From the NCBI GenBank assembly GCA_963383645.1, contig OY726559.1, forward strand, positions 117,678,905-117,742,904: a stretch of 64,000 bases of DNA, written 5' to 3'. The notes under the pieces are model-generated. The model was not told the origin of the DNA. It ran no database searches and saw only the letters and a program-made list of their open reading frames with translations. The stretch is from Muscardinus avellanarius (taxonomy: Eukaryota; Chordata; Mammalia; Rodentia; Gliridae). Made by a program: the position numbers and the translations under genes. This document shows, piece after piece, positions 20,601 to 30,944 of the stretch; within the stretch, counting starts at the first letter, position 1; the number at the start of each line of letters is the position of its first letter.

Positions 20601-22747
20601 TTTTCAAAAAACATAACCCTAGCTGGGTGTGGCGGGGTACACTTGTAATCCCAGCATTTGGGAGGCTGAGACAGAAGGATCGCAATTTGAGGACGTTCTC
20701 AGCTATTTAGGCCCTTTGCAACTCAGTGAGACCCTGTTTCACAATAAAGAATTAAAAGAAAATAGGGCTGGGGGTGTCATTCGGAGGTAGAATGTCCCTT
20801 GGTTCCATTCCCAGTACCGAAATTTAAAAAAAAAAAAAAAAGGCTCCCTTTTCCTAAATTAAGAATTGCTGAGCTGACTTGGTAGTATATACTATAATCC
20901 TAGTACCTGGGAGGCTGAAACAGGATTGCAGGTTCAAGATTAGTCTCAGCAACTTTGCGAGACCCAATAGACCCAATGAGGGTGCAGCTTGGAGGAGGAA
21001 TGCCGCCGAATTCCACCCCTAGTGGGAGAAAAAAAAAAACCTCAAGAGTTGCCGATTCAGCACCACAGCAGGTCATATTGCGGCTGGGAGTGCCGGGCGC
21101 GAGAAAGGCTGAGTGTGTCGTCCTAAATAATAGCTCTCCTGCATTTCTACCCTCACGGTGAGGGAAATGGGTCTAGAGACTGCGATGGAGTCTCTACCAA
21201 TCATATGAAACACTCACCTACCTGAGAGGTTTTTTGGTGGTTTTTTTTTTTTTTTTTAGGAACTGGGAGCTGGAACCCAGTGGCATTCTACTTCTGAGCT
21301 ATACCCTCCAGCCCTAGTTTTTATTCTTTATTTTGAAAGATCCTCACTGAGTTGCAAAGGGCCTCACTAAGTAGCTGAGGCTGTCTGTGAACCACAATCC
21401 TCCTGTCTCAGCCTCCCAAATGCTGGGATTACAAGCGTGTGCCACCACGCCCAGCTGTGAGAGTTTTTTTTTGTGAGATCTTTTGTGTGTGTGTGTGGGG
21501 GGGGGACTGGTGATGGAGCCCAGGGGCAGTCTACTTCCAAGCTATATACCCTCAGCCTTTTTTTTTTTTTTTGGTGGTACTGGGGTTCCTGGAAACCCTT
21601 CTACCTCTGGGCTGCACTCCCAGACCTATTTTATACTTTTTATTTGGAAACAGGGTCTCTTAAGCCAGCCTGGCTGGCTTCGAACCTGCGTGATCCTCCT
21701 GTCTCCGCCTCCCAAGTGTGGGGATTACAAGCGTGCACCACCACGCCTGGCTATTTTTTGTTTTGAAACTGGGTCTTGCTAGGTTTCTGAGAGTCTTGCT
21801 AAGCTTCTGAGATTGGCCTCAAACCTGCAATCCTTCTGTATTGGCCTCCCAAGTACTGGGATTATAGGCTGCTGCCACTGTACCAGGCCCAGCCTTTTTA
21901 TTTATTTATTTATTTATTTATTTATTTTATTTTATTTTAATTGGTGGTACTGGGGATGGAACCCTTCTCCGGGCTACATTCCCAGACCTATTTTATATTT
22001 CTATTTGGAAACAGGGTCTCTTAAGCCAGTGAGGCTGGCTTCGAACCTGCGTGATCCTCCTGTCTCTGCCTCCCAAGCATGGGGATTACAAGTGTGCGCC
22101 ACCACGCCCGGCCTTTTATTTTTATATTTTGCAGTACTAAGGATTGAACCTAGGGGCATTCTGCCAAGCTATATCCCCAGCCCTTTTTATTCTTTGCTTG
22201 GAATCAGGATCTCACTAGGTTGCTGACACTGTCCTCAAACCTGTGATCCTCCAGTCTCAGCCTCCCTAGTACTGGGATTATAGGCATGCCCCAGACCCAG
22301 CTCTGTTTTTGTTTTTGTTTTTTGGGTTTTTTTGGTGGTACTAGGGGTGGCACCCAGGGGCTTTTCTACCTCTGGGCTACATTCCGAGACCTATTATATA
22401 CTTTATTTGGAAACAGGGTCTCACTAAGTTGCCCAGAGCCTCACTAAGTAGCTGAGGCTGGCTTCGAACCTGTGCGATCCTCCTGCCTCAGCCTCCCAAG
22501 CGCTGGGATTACATTCTTGCGCCACCACGCCCAGCTTCAGTCTTATATTGTGAGACTAGCCTCACTAAATTGCCCAGGCTGGCCTCAAGCTTGTGATCTT
22601 GGCCTCAGCCCTGGCGAGTTGCTGGGATGGCAGGCGTGCGCCATCGTACCCCACTTACTTGTCTTTTAACAGACAGGTGCAGTTCAGGAGCAGATGAGGT
22701 CCAAGGGCAACCGAGACCGGCCGTGGAGCAATTCCAGGGGCTTGTAG
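17599..22747 (+). CDS. CDC42SE1: CDC42SE1 (SPEC1), CDC42 small effector, 79 codons in three exons
   Basis: This small membrane-associated adaptor binds GTP-loaded CDC42 and influences actin organisation. Coding exons are 17599-17652, 18515-18625 and 22673-22747, giving 18+37+24 = 79 residues, the exact human length. It starts [11 protein letters not shown]. Cys10 and Cys11 are the known palmitoylation pair. The CRIB motif is at residues 30-43 ([14 protein letters not shown], matching I-x-x-P-x4-H-x-x-H-x-G). The C terminus is RPWSNSRGL. All junctions are GT-AG between whole codons. The last acceptor (CTTTTAACAG) lies only about 17 bases after a minus-strand SINE. A 3'UTR of about 2.2 kb follows. 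Confidence 0.97.
17955..18372 (-). repeat. Minus SINE, older ID and B1 half in CDC42SE1 intron 2
   Basis: A reversed copy occupies 17955-18155. A longer, older ID (CCAGTGCTAGGGATTGAACT...ATCCCCAGCC) occupies 18189-18270 and a B1 half 18275-18372. Confidence 0.7.
18515..18625 (+). CDS. CDC42SE1: CDC42SE1 exon 3 (37 codons, CRIB motif)
   Basis: The acceptor TCCAAGCAG precedes AAAAAGAAG (KKK) and the donor is ATG|GTAGG. The exon encodes the basic run KKKRRR followed by the CRIB motif. Confidence 0.95.
18798..20575 (-). repeat. Array of nine minus-strand SINEs in CDC42SE1 intron 3
   Basis: Approximate pieces are 18798-18990, 18985-19195, 19290-19500 (D-type), 19510-19640 (half), 19650-19850, 19851-19962, 19965-20115, 20175-20380 and 20385-20570. 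All are in the same orientation. A run of about 16 C (about 19240-19255) sits between the second and third. Confidence 0.75.
20618..21035 (+). repeat. Two plus-strand SINEs
   Basis: Copies occupy about 20618-20820 and 20870-21035. The second lacks part of the B1-ID linker. Confidence 0.75.
21236..22655 (-). repeat. Minus-strand SINE array just before CDC42SE1 exon 4
   Basis: Pieces: 21236-21456; ID about 21500-21560; C-type 21563-21752; half 21753-21895; (ATTT)n about 21896-21935; C-like 21940-22112; 22115-22305; B-type 22330-22535; half 22536-22655. The final piece ends about 17 bases before the exon. Confidence 0.75.
22673..22747 (+). CDS. CDC42SE1: CDC42SE1 exon 4 (last 24 codons and stop)
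   Basis: The acceptor TTTTAACAG precedes ACAGGTGCAGTTCAG (TGAVQ). The exon ends GGCTTGTAG. Confidence 0.95.
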   Translation, partial: TGAVQEQMRSKGNRDRPWSNSRGL

Positions 22748-24965
22748 CTCCCCTAGGAGGGTGAGTGGACAGAAACCCACCAGCGCCTCATGCACACCCC
22801 ACACCGTGCTTCAGAACCTGATCTGATGTGAGAATGGGGAGGGGAGGGGAGGTTAAGAATGTAGGCTCCATCCGGAAAGGCAGAACAAGGGGCTGTGTGG
22901 ACACTGGAAGCAGAGGAGCGAGCACTGTGGAGGTCGTCCAGTGTGCACCTGGGCGCCTTCTCCCTAACACCTCGCTTTCTCTTAGGCAAACCTCCCATCT
23001 GTAAACACTTTTTTTTTTTTAATTCAGGTTCTGCCATCTTGAAGCCCCCACTCTGTCCAGCCCAGAAGAAATGCTGCCCCACCAGCTCCCTCCTAGAACC
23101 CGGGGCCTCTCTCTCTCTCTGCCTAACGGTGCCTCAAGGCCTGGGGGCTGGACTCCCTCTACTTCCTCTGGCTGCGGCCCCTCCTGGAGACGGGGACCGG
23201 CAGCAGGACTGACCACGACTCCTCGATGGCCAGAGGAGCTCACGGAGGCCGGGACACCCTGATCTGAGCTGGGAGTGCTCTGGGAGCCCGAAGCGTTCCC
23301 TTTTCCTGAATGACGGTCTGGGTGCCAACTGTTTTAAACTCTTAGCCTGGCGCTCTTTAACGGGGAGGTAGGCGAGAGGGCCCCTGAGGCCCACTCTGCT
23401 GAGTGCTCCTGCCTCCCTGCCCTGCTTTTCTCCTGGGATGAGCTAAGCAAATGGCGGGCGGGGGCTGGCCGGGCGACCACTGCCGAATCCACGTGGGTTT
23501 GGGCCTTGAGCTCACAGCCCCTCAGCGTCTCTGCCAACCCCAGGGTCTTTCTCTAGAGCCTCAAACCCCATGTTCTTATAGCATTACTAGCTTCCCAGCA
23601 GTGTCTTTTTTTAAAATAATAATAATTCGAGTTCCTTAAATTATCCCCATCTGCCGCTGCCTCTCTTCTTCACCCCGCCCCTTCTTTTCCCAAGGAGGTG
23701 GGCCTTTACCTGAGCACGTTCCCTGGAAGTTTTGGGGCGGGGCCTGCCCCTGCCACCCCCTGCTGGCCCAGGTGAGAGGAGGGAGGGGCCTGGGGAGAGC
23801 CGGATGGTGCCCTAGAGAGTTACACCTGGCTGGCCAGGAGCGAGGCCTGGAGAGCCTCGGCCCGCGCAGGGCTCTGGGTGCCTGCACCTTGACCTTTCAG
23901 GCTGTGTGGCGTCTTTGTTCTGTGCTCTGCTTAGCATCCCTGGCCCGCCTTAGTTATGACAACCAAAATGCCTCCAGCAAGTGCCAAATGTCTCCTGGAG
24001 GGAAACTGCCTAGAGCTGAGAACCACGGCCCAGCGTCCAGCTACTTCTCTCTGGGGTGATTCCCGCCCTGCCCTCCCTCATCTGGGTCTTCAGCTAAGCC
24101 TGAGCTGCGGATGAGCCAGCTCTCTAGAGCACGTGGTCTCCATTCCAGGTGTGGCTGTGATTGTGTGGGATCCCCGTGCCGGCCATATTTAGGCTTCTCT
24201 ATTCTTGCTCTGTGGCAGACAGGCTCTTAACAGGGTGGAGACGCGATCAGGGTATGCTGGGATTGGAGAAGGGAGATCAAACCAGCAGACACGCCCTAGT
24301 TACCGTCCCCAAGTTTTAAGCTCTACTTCGGTGCCCTCCTAGAGCCAGACACAAAGACGACTCAGGGAGTTTCGTCTGGAGACCAGGTCCCACTCCCCAC
24401 CTGGCCGGGCCGGCCTCAGCGGAGGAGCAGGGGCTTTGGCACCTGCCGTTTTCTCAGGTGTTTGTGCCAGCGTGGCAGGCACAACAACAGATGAGCAGGG
24501 TGTCTCGTTAGTCTGGGACCAGGGGCTCTGAGGCGGTGGGCTGGGCCTGGGCGCCCGTGTGCACTCTGCTGGTCCCCTGCCATCCAGCTTGCCCCATGTA
24601 CACTGACCGGTCCTAATTTTCTCAAATTTCAGTGTACTTCCTGCCGTTTTTCAGGGTCTAGTATTGGTTGGAGAGATGCGTTCCCAGCCTACTGTCCAAG
24701 TTAAGCTAGATGCTCTGAAAGTAGACCACCTCGTCACCCCAGAGGAACAGGGTCCTGGGGCTAAAGGATGGTGCAGAGGGTGGGACCCAGCCTCCTCCTC
24801 AGAGTCTTGAACACGGCCTGCCCGGTGCACTCCTGCTTGAGCTGTCTCTAATGTGTGTGCTGCCATCACTTTAAGGTGATAGGATTGGGTTTGAAAGTCA
24901 TAATTTATATTAAAAAATTGTTGGACTTTTAAATACATTTTTCAAATAAAAATGTTAGCAAAACG
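22748..24965 (+). other. CDC42SE1: CDC42SE1 3'UTR
   Basis: About 2.2 kb of SINE-free unique sequence runs from the stop to the poly(A) signal. Absence of SINEs over this length, in a region saturated with them on both sides, fits purifying selection on a UTR. Open frames in it are not coding. Confidence 0.7.
24945..24950 (+). terminator. CDC42SE1: CDC42SE1 poly(A) signal
   Basis: AATAAA lies at the end of the unique block, in an A/T-rich context (TTCAAATAAAAATG). Confidence 0.7.
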
Positions 24966-25149
24966 TTTGCAGAGTAGTCACTACAGGTGTGTACTGGATT
25001 AAAAGAAATGTCTGCTGAAGTCACTCCCTCCTGGAGAGTGGCTGGGATGGACTTTTGTACCAACGCTGCTGTTTGAAGACAGGGGCCAAGCATTGGAACC
25101 CAGAAAAACCACCATCTTTCAAGGGCTTGACCTTCCTAGTTCCTTTTCT

Positions 25150-25365
25150 TGGCATTTGGGTTTTATTTATTTTTTCTTTTTATAGCACTGGAGATTGAAC
25201 TCTGGGGGTATCCTACCTTTGAGTTACTCCTCCCCAGTCCTATTTTATTTTTAACTCGGAAACAGGGTCTCACTAAGTTGCAGAGGGCCTCGCTACGTTG
25301 CTGAGGCTAACTGAATTTTCTGTCCTCCTTTCTCAGCGTCCCAAGTGTGTCCCGCCACACCTGGT
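25150..25365 (-). repeat. B1-ID SINE
   Basis: A diverged reversed copy starts AGCACTGGAGATTGAACTCTG and ends at CCCGCCACACCTGG. Confidence 0.7.
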
Positions 25366-25737
25366 TTGGGGTCTTAAAGTCTTTAAAGGAGTGCGTATTT
25401 GAGAACAGTGTTGACTTTGAGTGGCATGAACCTTTTCTTCTGGGGGAGCCACAAAGAGGAAGAAGCCCAAGGCGGCTGAAGGTGAAGTTCGTTTCAGAGT
25501 TGAGCTCTGTGGTCTCCTCCCTCCAATAGTTCTGTAAAAAGACACATGACCAAACGATATTTTTTCAGTTTTGTTTTTCTGTACTAAAAATATCTAGTGG
25601 ATGCTGGGATTGAGAGGGGAGGAGAGGTCGAGATGCTGACACCTCCTCTTGTGGATGATGCGACCATTACCTCTGGTTTCTGTCTGTCTGGTAGGGAAAA
25701 AATAAGAGAAAAGGGAAAATTACAACCACATCTACTT

Positions 25738-26995
25738 TTTTTGGGGGGGTGTGGGTAGTACTGGGGATTGAATCCAGGGGCATCCTATATCTGAGCTATA
25801 CCCCCAGCCCTATTTTACCTTTTTTGTTGTTGGTGGTGGTGGTACTAGGGGAGGAACCCAGAGGCTTTCTACCTCCGGGCTATACTCCCAGACCTTATTT
25901 TTTTATATATTTTATTTGGAAACGGTCTCACTAAGTTGCTGAGAGCCTCACTCAGTAGCTGAGGCTGGCTTCGAACCTGCGCGATCCTCCTGTCTCAGCC
26001 TCCCAAGCGCTGAGATTACAAGCCTGCGCCACCACGCCTGGCGCCCTATTTTATCTTATGAAACAGGGTCTCACAAAGTTGCTGAGACTGCCCTCAAACC
26101 TGTGATACTCCTGGCTCAACCTCCTAAGTACTGGGATTACAGGCTGAAAAAAACGTACTGGGAATGAAACTCAGGGGCATTCTTCCTCTGAGTAAACACC
26201 TAGCCTTATGTTTGTGGTATTGTTATTATTATTTTATTATTTTTGTTGTTTTGTTTTTTATGGTGGTACTGGGGGTGGAACTCAGGCCTTTACCTCCAGG
26301 ATATATTTCCAGACCTATTTTTAATATTTTATTTGGAAACAGGGTCTCACTAAGTTGCTGAGAGCCTCACTAAGTAGTTGAGGCTGGCTTCAAACCTGTC
26401 GATCCTCGTGTCTCAGCCTCCCAAGTGCGGGGATTACAAGCGTGCGCCACCACACTGGCTTATTTTTGTGGTATTAGTAGTGGCACCCAGGGGCCTTCTA
26501 CCTCCAGGCTGTATAACTACCCCTATTTTATATGTTTATTTGCAGAACTGAAGATGGAACTCTGGGGCATTCTACTTCTGAGCTGCACCATCAGCCCTAT
26601 TTTTTATTCTTTATATTGAAACAGGGTCTCACTGAATTGCAAAGGGCCTCACTAAGTAGCTGAGGCTGTCCTTGAACCACGATCCTCTTGTCTCAGTCTC
26701 CCAAGTGCTGGGATTACAAGCGTGTGCCACCATGCCCGGCTCCTATTTTATTTTTTATTTGGAAACTGTCTCCCTAAGGTACAGAATGCCTCATTAAGTT
26801 GCTGAGGCTGACTTTGAACCTATGGTCCTCCTTCTCAGCCTCTCATGGCATGTGCACCACGCTCACTAACAAAAAAAAATTTTTTTTTTTGAGATAGGGA
26901 CTTTGTGTTGCCCAGGCTGACTTTAAGCGCATGATCCTCCTGCGTCAGCCCTGCCAGTGACAGGTTCCAGGTGTGCACCGCCACGTCCACAGCTA
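25738..26995 (-). repeat. Minus-strand SINE array
   Basis: Pieces: ID 25738-25822; B-type 25830-26043; half 26040-26145; ID about 26160-26210; B-type 26260-26460; ID about 26461-26530; A-type 26535-26742; halves 26745-26860 and 26880-26995. Confidence 0.7.
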
Positions 26996-27072
26996 CGTTC
27001 TACTTCCACCTCTTCCCTGTACCTAACACCCTCCCTCTTTGTGCTTTTTTTTGTATTCAAAACAGTATTGGA

Positions 27073-27290
27073 AGCCGGGCGTGGTGGCGCACGCTTGTAA
27101 TCCCAGTACTTGGGAGGCTGAGACAGGAGGATCGGGCAGGTTCGAAGCCAGCCTTAGCGACTTAGTGAGGCTCTCAGCAACTTAGTGAGACCCTGTTTCC
27201 AAATAAAATAAAGAGATCTTGGAGTGTAGCCCGGAGTTAGAAAGCCCCTGGGTTCCATCCTCAGTACCAAAAAAAAAAAAAAAAAAAAAA
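27073..27290 (+). repeat. B1-ID SINE, subtype B, near consensus
   Basis: AGCCGGGCGTGGTGGCGCAC through CTTGGAGTGTAGCCCGGAG to a roughly 22-base poly(A) tail. It is CpG-rich and therefore probably young. Confidence 0.85.
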
Positions 27291-27330
27291 TATTGGACAC
27301 ACAGGAGAAAGACAAAAGACAAGTATACCC

Positions 27331-27336
27331 TTTATT
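27331..27336 (-). terminator. MENT: Candidate MENT poly(A) signal
   Basis: TTTATT on plus, within a unique non-SINE island (27291-27430), gives AATAAA for the minus-strand MENT transcript. The gene length would be about 3 kb. Confidence 0.45.
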
Positions 27337-27454
27337 CAGAGCCTTTTACCCCTCTGTCATCCCTAGCAATAGACTTTCACTAGGACACTCAGAACTTGTG
27401 ACCTTGCGGTAACTTCTTAAGAACTTTTTTCTTACTTATTTATTTATTTATTTT

Positions 27455-28055
27455 TGTGGTACTGGAGATTGAACCCAGGGACATTCTACCTCCAAGCCAC
27501 ACCTCCAGCTCTATTTTATTTTTATTTTGAAGCAGGGTCTCACTAGGGGAATGAAAATCCCACTATTTGCTGAGGCTGTTCTTGAACCTCTGATCCTCTT
27601 GTCTCAGCCTCCCAAGTATTGGGATTACAAGTATGCTCTACCACACCCAACCTGAGATTTCTTAAATTGCCTGGAAGAATCTCAGAAGGACAATTTTGTT
27701 TTTCTATGGCACTGGGATATAGCTATAGCCCTATTCTTTTTTTTTTTTTTTTTTTTAGGATAGGATTTCAAGTTGCCCACCTTGGCCTGAAACAGGGTCT
27801 CACTGAGTTGCAAAGGGCCTCACTAAATAGCTGAGGCTGTCCTCAAACCATGATCCTCCTGTCTCAGCCTCCCAAATTCTGGGATTACAAATATGCACCA
27901 CCACACCTGGCCATATTTTTTATTTTTATTTTGAATCAGTGCTTCGCCAGGTTGATGAGTCTCACTATTTGCTGAGGCTTTCCTTGAACCTGCGATCCTC
28001 CTGTCTCAGCCTCCCAAGTACTGAGATGACAAGTGTGCACCAACATGCCAGGCTC
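27455..28055 (-). repeat. Minus-strand SINEs near the MENT 3' end
   Basis: Pieces occupy about 27455-27655, 27735-27912 and 27915-28055. The unique gap at 27656-27734 contains a candidate splice acceptor. Confidence 0.7.
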
Positions 28056-28119
28056 AAAACTATTAATTAGTAATATCTTTCATGTCTGTTAACTGTGCAT
28101 TAAGAATTCTTTATGTGAA

Positions 28120-28300
28120 ACTAGGTGTGGTGGTGCATACCTGTAATACCAGTATTTGGGAGGCTGAGACAGAAAAATCACAAGTTCAAGGCCACTCTCA
28201 GCAATTTAGTGAAACCTTGTTTCAAACTAAAAAATAAAATGGGCTGGGGGTATAGCTCAGAGGTCAAATCTCCCTGGATTCAACCCCTAGTACCACCAAA
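28120..28300 (+). repeat. B1-ID SINE
   Basis: An older plus copy (CTAGGTGTGGTGGTGCATACC...CAACCCCTAGTACC). Confidence 0.7.
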
Positions 28301-28411
28301 ACTAAAGTCTATGTACCTATAATCTTAACCATTTGTTCAATAATCATCGAGTGGCCAATACAGTATGTTGCCTGCTAATCAACCAGCAATTGTAGGAGAA
28401 ATAGGTAGCCG

Positions 28412-28489
28412 AGCCGGGCATGGTGGAGGTGCCCGCCTACGTGGGAGCGACCTTGGAAGCTGAAGCGGACGATGGTTTGAGCCCATGAG
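28412..28489 (+). repeat. 7SL-like fragment
   Basis: It starts GAGCCGGGCATGGTGGAGG and contains GCGGACGATGGTTTGAGCCC, which is closer to 7SL RNA / Alu 5' sequence (..GGATCGCTTGAGYCCAGGAG) than to the local B1 head. It is cut at its right end by a minus-strand SINE. It may be an older 7SL pseudogene or a diverged proto-B1. Confidence 0.4.
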
Positions 28490-29065
28490 TGGTACTGGGG
28501 ATGGAACCCAGGGGCATTCTACCTCTGCGTGACACCCTCAGCCCTATTTTTTTATTCTTTATTTTTGAAACAGGGTCTGAGTTGCAAAGGGCCTCACTTA
28601 AGTAGTAGCTGAGGCTGTCTACAAACCGTGATCCTCCTGTCCCAGCCTCCCAAATGCTGGGATTACAAGCATGTGCCACCGAGCCTGGCTGCTAGCCTCA
28701 GCTACTTATTAAGACACTCTGCGCCGGGCGTGGTGGCGCACACTTGTAATCCCAGTCCTTGGGAGGCTTGAGACAGGAGGATCGCACAGGTTCGAAGCCA
28801 GCCTCAGCTACTTAGTGAGGCTCCCAGCAACTTAGACCCTGTTTCCAAGTATAAGATAGGTCTGGGAGTATAGCCCAGAGGTAGAAAAGCCCTTGGGTTT
28901 CAACCTGAGTACCGCCAAAAAACAAAAACAAAAGCAAAAAAACAAATCCCTCTGCCATGTAGTGAAACCCTGTTTCAAAATAAAGAATAAGAAAATAGAG
29001 CTGGGGGTATATAGCTCAGGAGGTAGAATCCCCCTGGGTTCAATCCCCAGTACTGTAAGAAAAAA
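28490..29065. repeat. Minus SINE followed by plus SINEs in MENT intron
   Basis: A minus A-type copy occupies 28490-28690. A fragment of plus B1 (28691-28720), a B-type copy 28721-28925 and a truncated A-type copy about 28960-29065 follow. Confidence 0.75.
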
Positions 29066-29229
29066 AATTAATGGCCAACAATAATATAAACAACCAGTAC
29101 TTGCGATGAATCAGTATCCAAGTCACAGTTCCTTCCAGCCGGCCACTGGCTCAGCAACAGGGAAGGGAGGCTTATCAGGACTTTTCAGATCCGTCCACAG
29201 AGCTCCTGGCTCATCAACAGAACACTTAC

Positions 29230-30213
29230 TGGCTGCATCTCTGTGAACACGGAAGAGAGGCTATTCCAAATATCCTCCAGGCCAATCCTGACCCGTTTCC
29301 AAAACTCCAGGTCCGGGCTGGGGGGCGGGGGGCTGGGTCTGCGCCGGAGGTGGAGCGGGGGCATGGGCGTGGTCTCCTCCGGGGTGGCCGGGGTGGTCTG
29401 AGTGGCCGCGTCCAGCGGGCACTCCTCCTGCAGCCGGTCGCAGGAGCACTGCTGGTAGGTGCAGGGCCGGTGCTCCGTGCGCAGCTGGCTCAGCGCCCCG
29501 ACGCGCAGGCGCCCCGACAGGCCCTGCAGCCTCCCGGCCCGGGTCCGGCTCATGGTGCCCGACTTGCAGTGGCAGTGCCACGGGCCCCAGGGCATCAGCA
29601 CCAGCTGCAGATCCTCGGGGGCTGGCATGGCCGTGCGGGAGGAGGCTGGCCACCGGCTGGGTCTGGCCCCGGCCGTCGTCCACTGGCTCAGGGTGGCCTC
29701 GGTCTGCGCGTCCCCACTGGACCTGGAGGAGGGGGGCGGCAGGCTCGTGCTCAGCCTGATTTCCGGGTCTTGCTTGTTGGCTATGAACCTCCGCGTCCCG
29801 GGCGGACTGGGAGAAGCCGGGGGCGCGGTCGGCCTCTCGCTCGGTCTGGCATCGATCACCACGCCCTCTTCCAAAGTGCTGTCCGGGTCGGCGCTCCGGT
29901 TGGAGCCCGCCGCCCGGCTGATGCCGGTCACGGTGGCCAGGAGCTCCGCGGCCGCAGGCCCGGCCTTGCGGTCGGCCGTGGCCGCCAAGTCATTCTCGTC
30001 TTCCAGGACTATCTTCGTCTTCCGAGGAAACCCGGTCCGGGCGGGGCCCACGGTGCTCCTGCGGCTGCGGGCGGGGCCGCCGAAGCGGAGGGAGGCCCGC
30101 TGCCTGCCCGCTGCCGTCGGCGCCGGGGTGGGGGTCTGGTCTCGGGCCCCCGCCGCCCAGGGCCCCAGACTCAGCAGCAGGGCCCAGAGCAGCGCGCCGG
30201 CGGCGGGGACCAT
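29230..30213 (-). CDS. MENT: MENT (C1orf56), main coding exon, 328 codons
   Basis: MENT ('methylated in normal thymocytes') is a putative proto-oncogene with a signal peptide; its biochemical role is unclear. The chosen ATG at 30213 (CCCATGG context) starts MVPAAGALLWALLLSLGPWAAGA, a typical signal peptide, and matches the human start. Recognisable blocks are FPRKTKIVLEDEND, RFIANKQDPEIRLS, MPWGPWHCHCKSGTMSR, LRVGALSQLRTEHRPCTYQQC and FWKRVRIGLEDIWNSLSSVF. The cysteine cluster CHCK...CTYQQCSCDRLQEEC suggests a disulfide-rich region after a disordered Ser/Pro/Thr-rich half. The open frame continues into the intron; the donor CCA|GTAAGT at 29229 ends the exon after EMQP, where human joins a very short last exon. 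That last exon was not found with confidence. Confidence 0.9.
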
Positions 30214-30880
30214 GGGGCCGCGGCCGGGCAGAGCCGCCCCACCTGCCTGCGTCCCTGGCCTCGCGGCCCTGTCGTTGGCGGCTCCGCGCCCCACCCAGGT
30301 CCTGACCCGCCCCGGGCCGAGCTGCCGCCCGCGCGCTGCGGACCGCCAGAACCCGGGATTGTGATGTAAGGGCCCAGGGGTCGTTCGCTTCCTCGGCGCA
30401 GACAAATGTCTCCTGACAGTTTATTAACCGCTGCAGGTGCGAATTTACTAAGGTGGCGAAAAATACAGGATTGGAAAGCGCTCCTTCCCAGGCTCCCAGG
30501 GGGTGCACGCGACTCCGCAGGAAAGCAGGGCGGAGCTCGGGGTCCCTCAGCACCGCGCACGGCCAGGCTGGCGGTGGGCACCGAGCCTTCCCGCGGCCAT
30601 CCCCCGAGGCGGGGGGCGGGCTGCAGCCCTTCGCTCACAGAGGGGGAGAACAGACCCAGAGAGATGCTGCTGCTTGGCCCGAGGCCCCACCGCCCTGCAT
30701 CCCACGCCTTTTCACGGGCAGACCCCGCCTCGCAGCCCACAGAGGGCGGGGCCTGCTTGCAGCATCTCCAGCCGAGAAGCCAGGATCAGGGAGGGGGCAC
30801 TCCGCAGAAGATGAGCTGATTGACAAGCCGACTGACAAACCAGCTGGGCTGTCTCCGGGATGGGGGCGGGCGGGTACTGA
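29270..30880 (-). promoter_or_regulatory. MENT: CpG island covering the MENT coding exon and 5' region
   Basis: This is high GC with frequent CpG, starting inside the coding exon and running upstream past the ATG into the BNIPL 3'UTR. It contains no SINEs. MENT is named for methylation of its CpG-rich region, so the island fits. The exact transcription start is not visible; it must lie between about 30230 and 30400 if the BNIPL transcript ends near 30400. Confidence 0.65.
30420..30425 (-). terminator. BNIPL: BNIPL poly(A) signal
   Basis: AATAAA on the minus strand lies about 490 bases after the BNIPL stop codon and about 207 bases upstream of the MENT ATG. The two genes are thus nearly tail-to-head. 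Confidence 0.6.
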
Positions 30881-30913
30881 CTTGGCTGGGTTCTAAGTCT
30901 TCTCCAGTCCTGC

Positions 30914-30944
30914 CTAGGCCCCTCTGTGGAGATCCTGGTCCAGC
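30914..30944 (-). CDS. BNIPL: BNIPL last coding exon
   Basis: The acceptor CCCTACAG precedes GCTGGACCAGGATCTCC. It completes Gln and encodes LDQDLHRGA then TAG. Human ends similarly but with a different tail (LDRDLHGSGGT). Confidence 0.85.

Larger units (their letters stand above)
24966..27310. other. Spacer between the convergent 3' ends of CDC42SE1 and MENT
   Basis: Mostly minus-strand SINEs, plus unique stretches at 24966-25150, 25366-25735 and 26995-27070 in which I see no exon. Confidence 0.55.

Noticed and set aside
22753..23394. Frames of 67-109 codons in the CDC42SE1 3'UTR
   Set aside because: They follow the annotated stop in the same transcript and show no family features.
29185..29229. 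Residues after EMQP in the MENT open frame
   Set aside because: A canonical donor GTAAGT follows EMQP exactly where human MENT splices, so these codons are intron read-through.
29350..30369. Plus-strand frames of 301 and 339 codons antisense to MENT
   Set aside because: They are shadows of the GC-rich MENT coding exon; the minus frame carries the signal peptide and the conserved motifs.
30214..30405. In-frame extension of MENT by 64 codons upstream of the chosen ATG
   Set aside because: The downstream ATG is followed at once by a signal peptide and matches the human start; the extension is low-complexity CpG-island sequence reaching the BNIPL poly(A) region.
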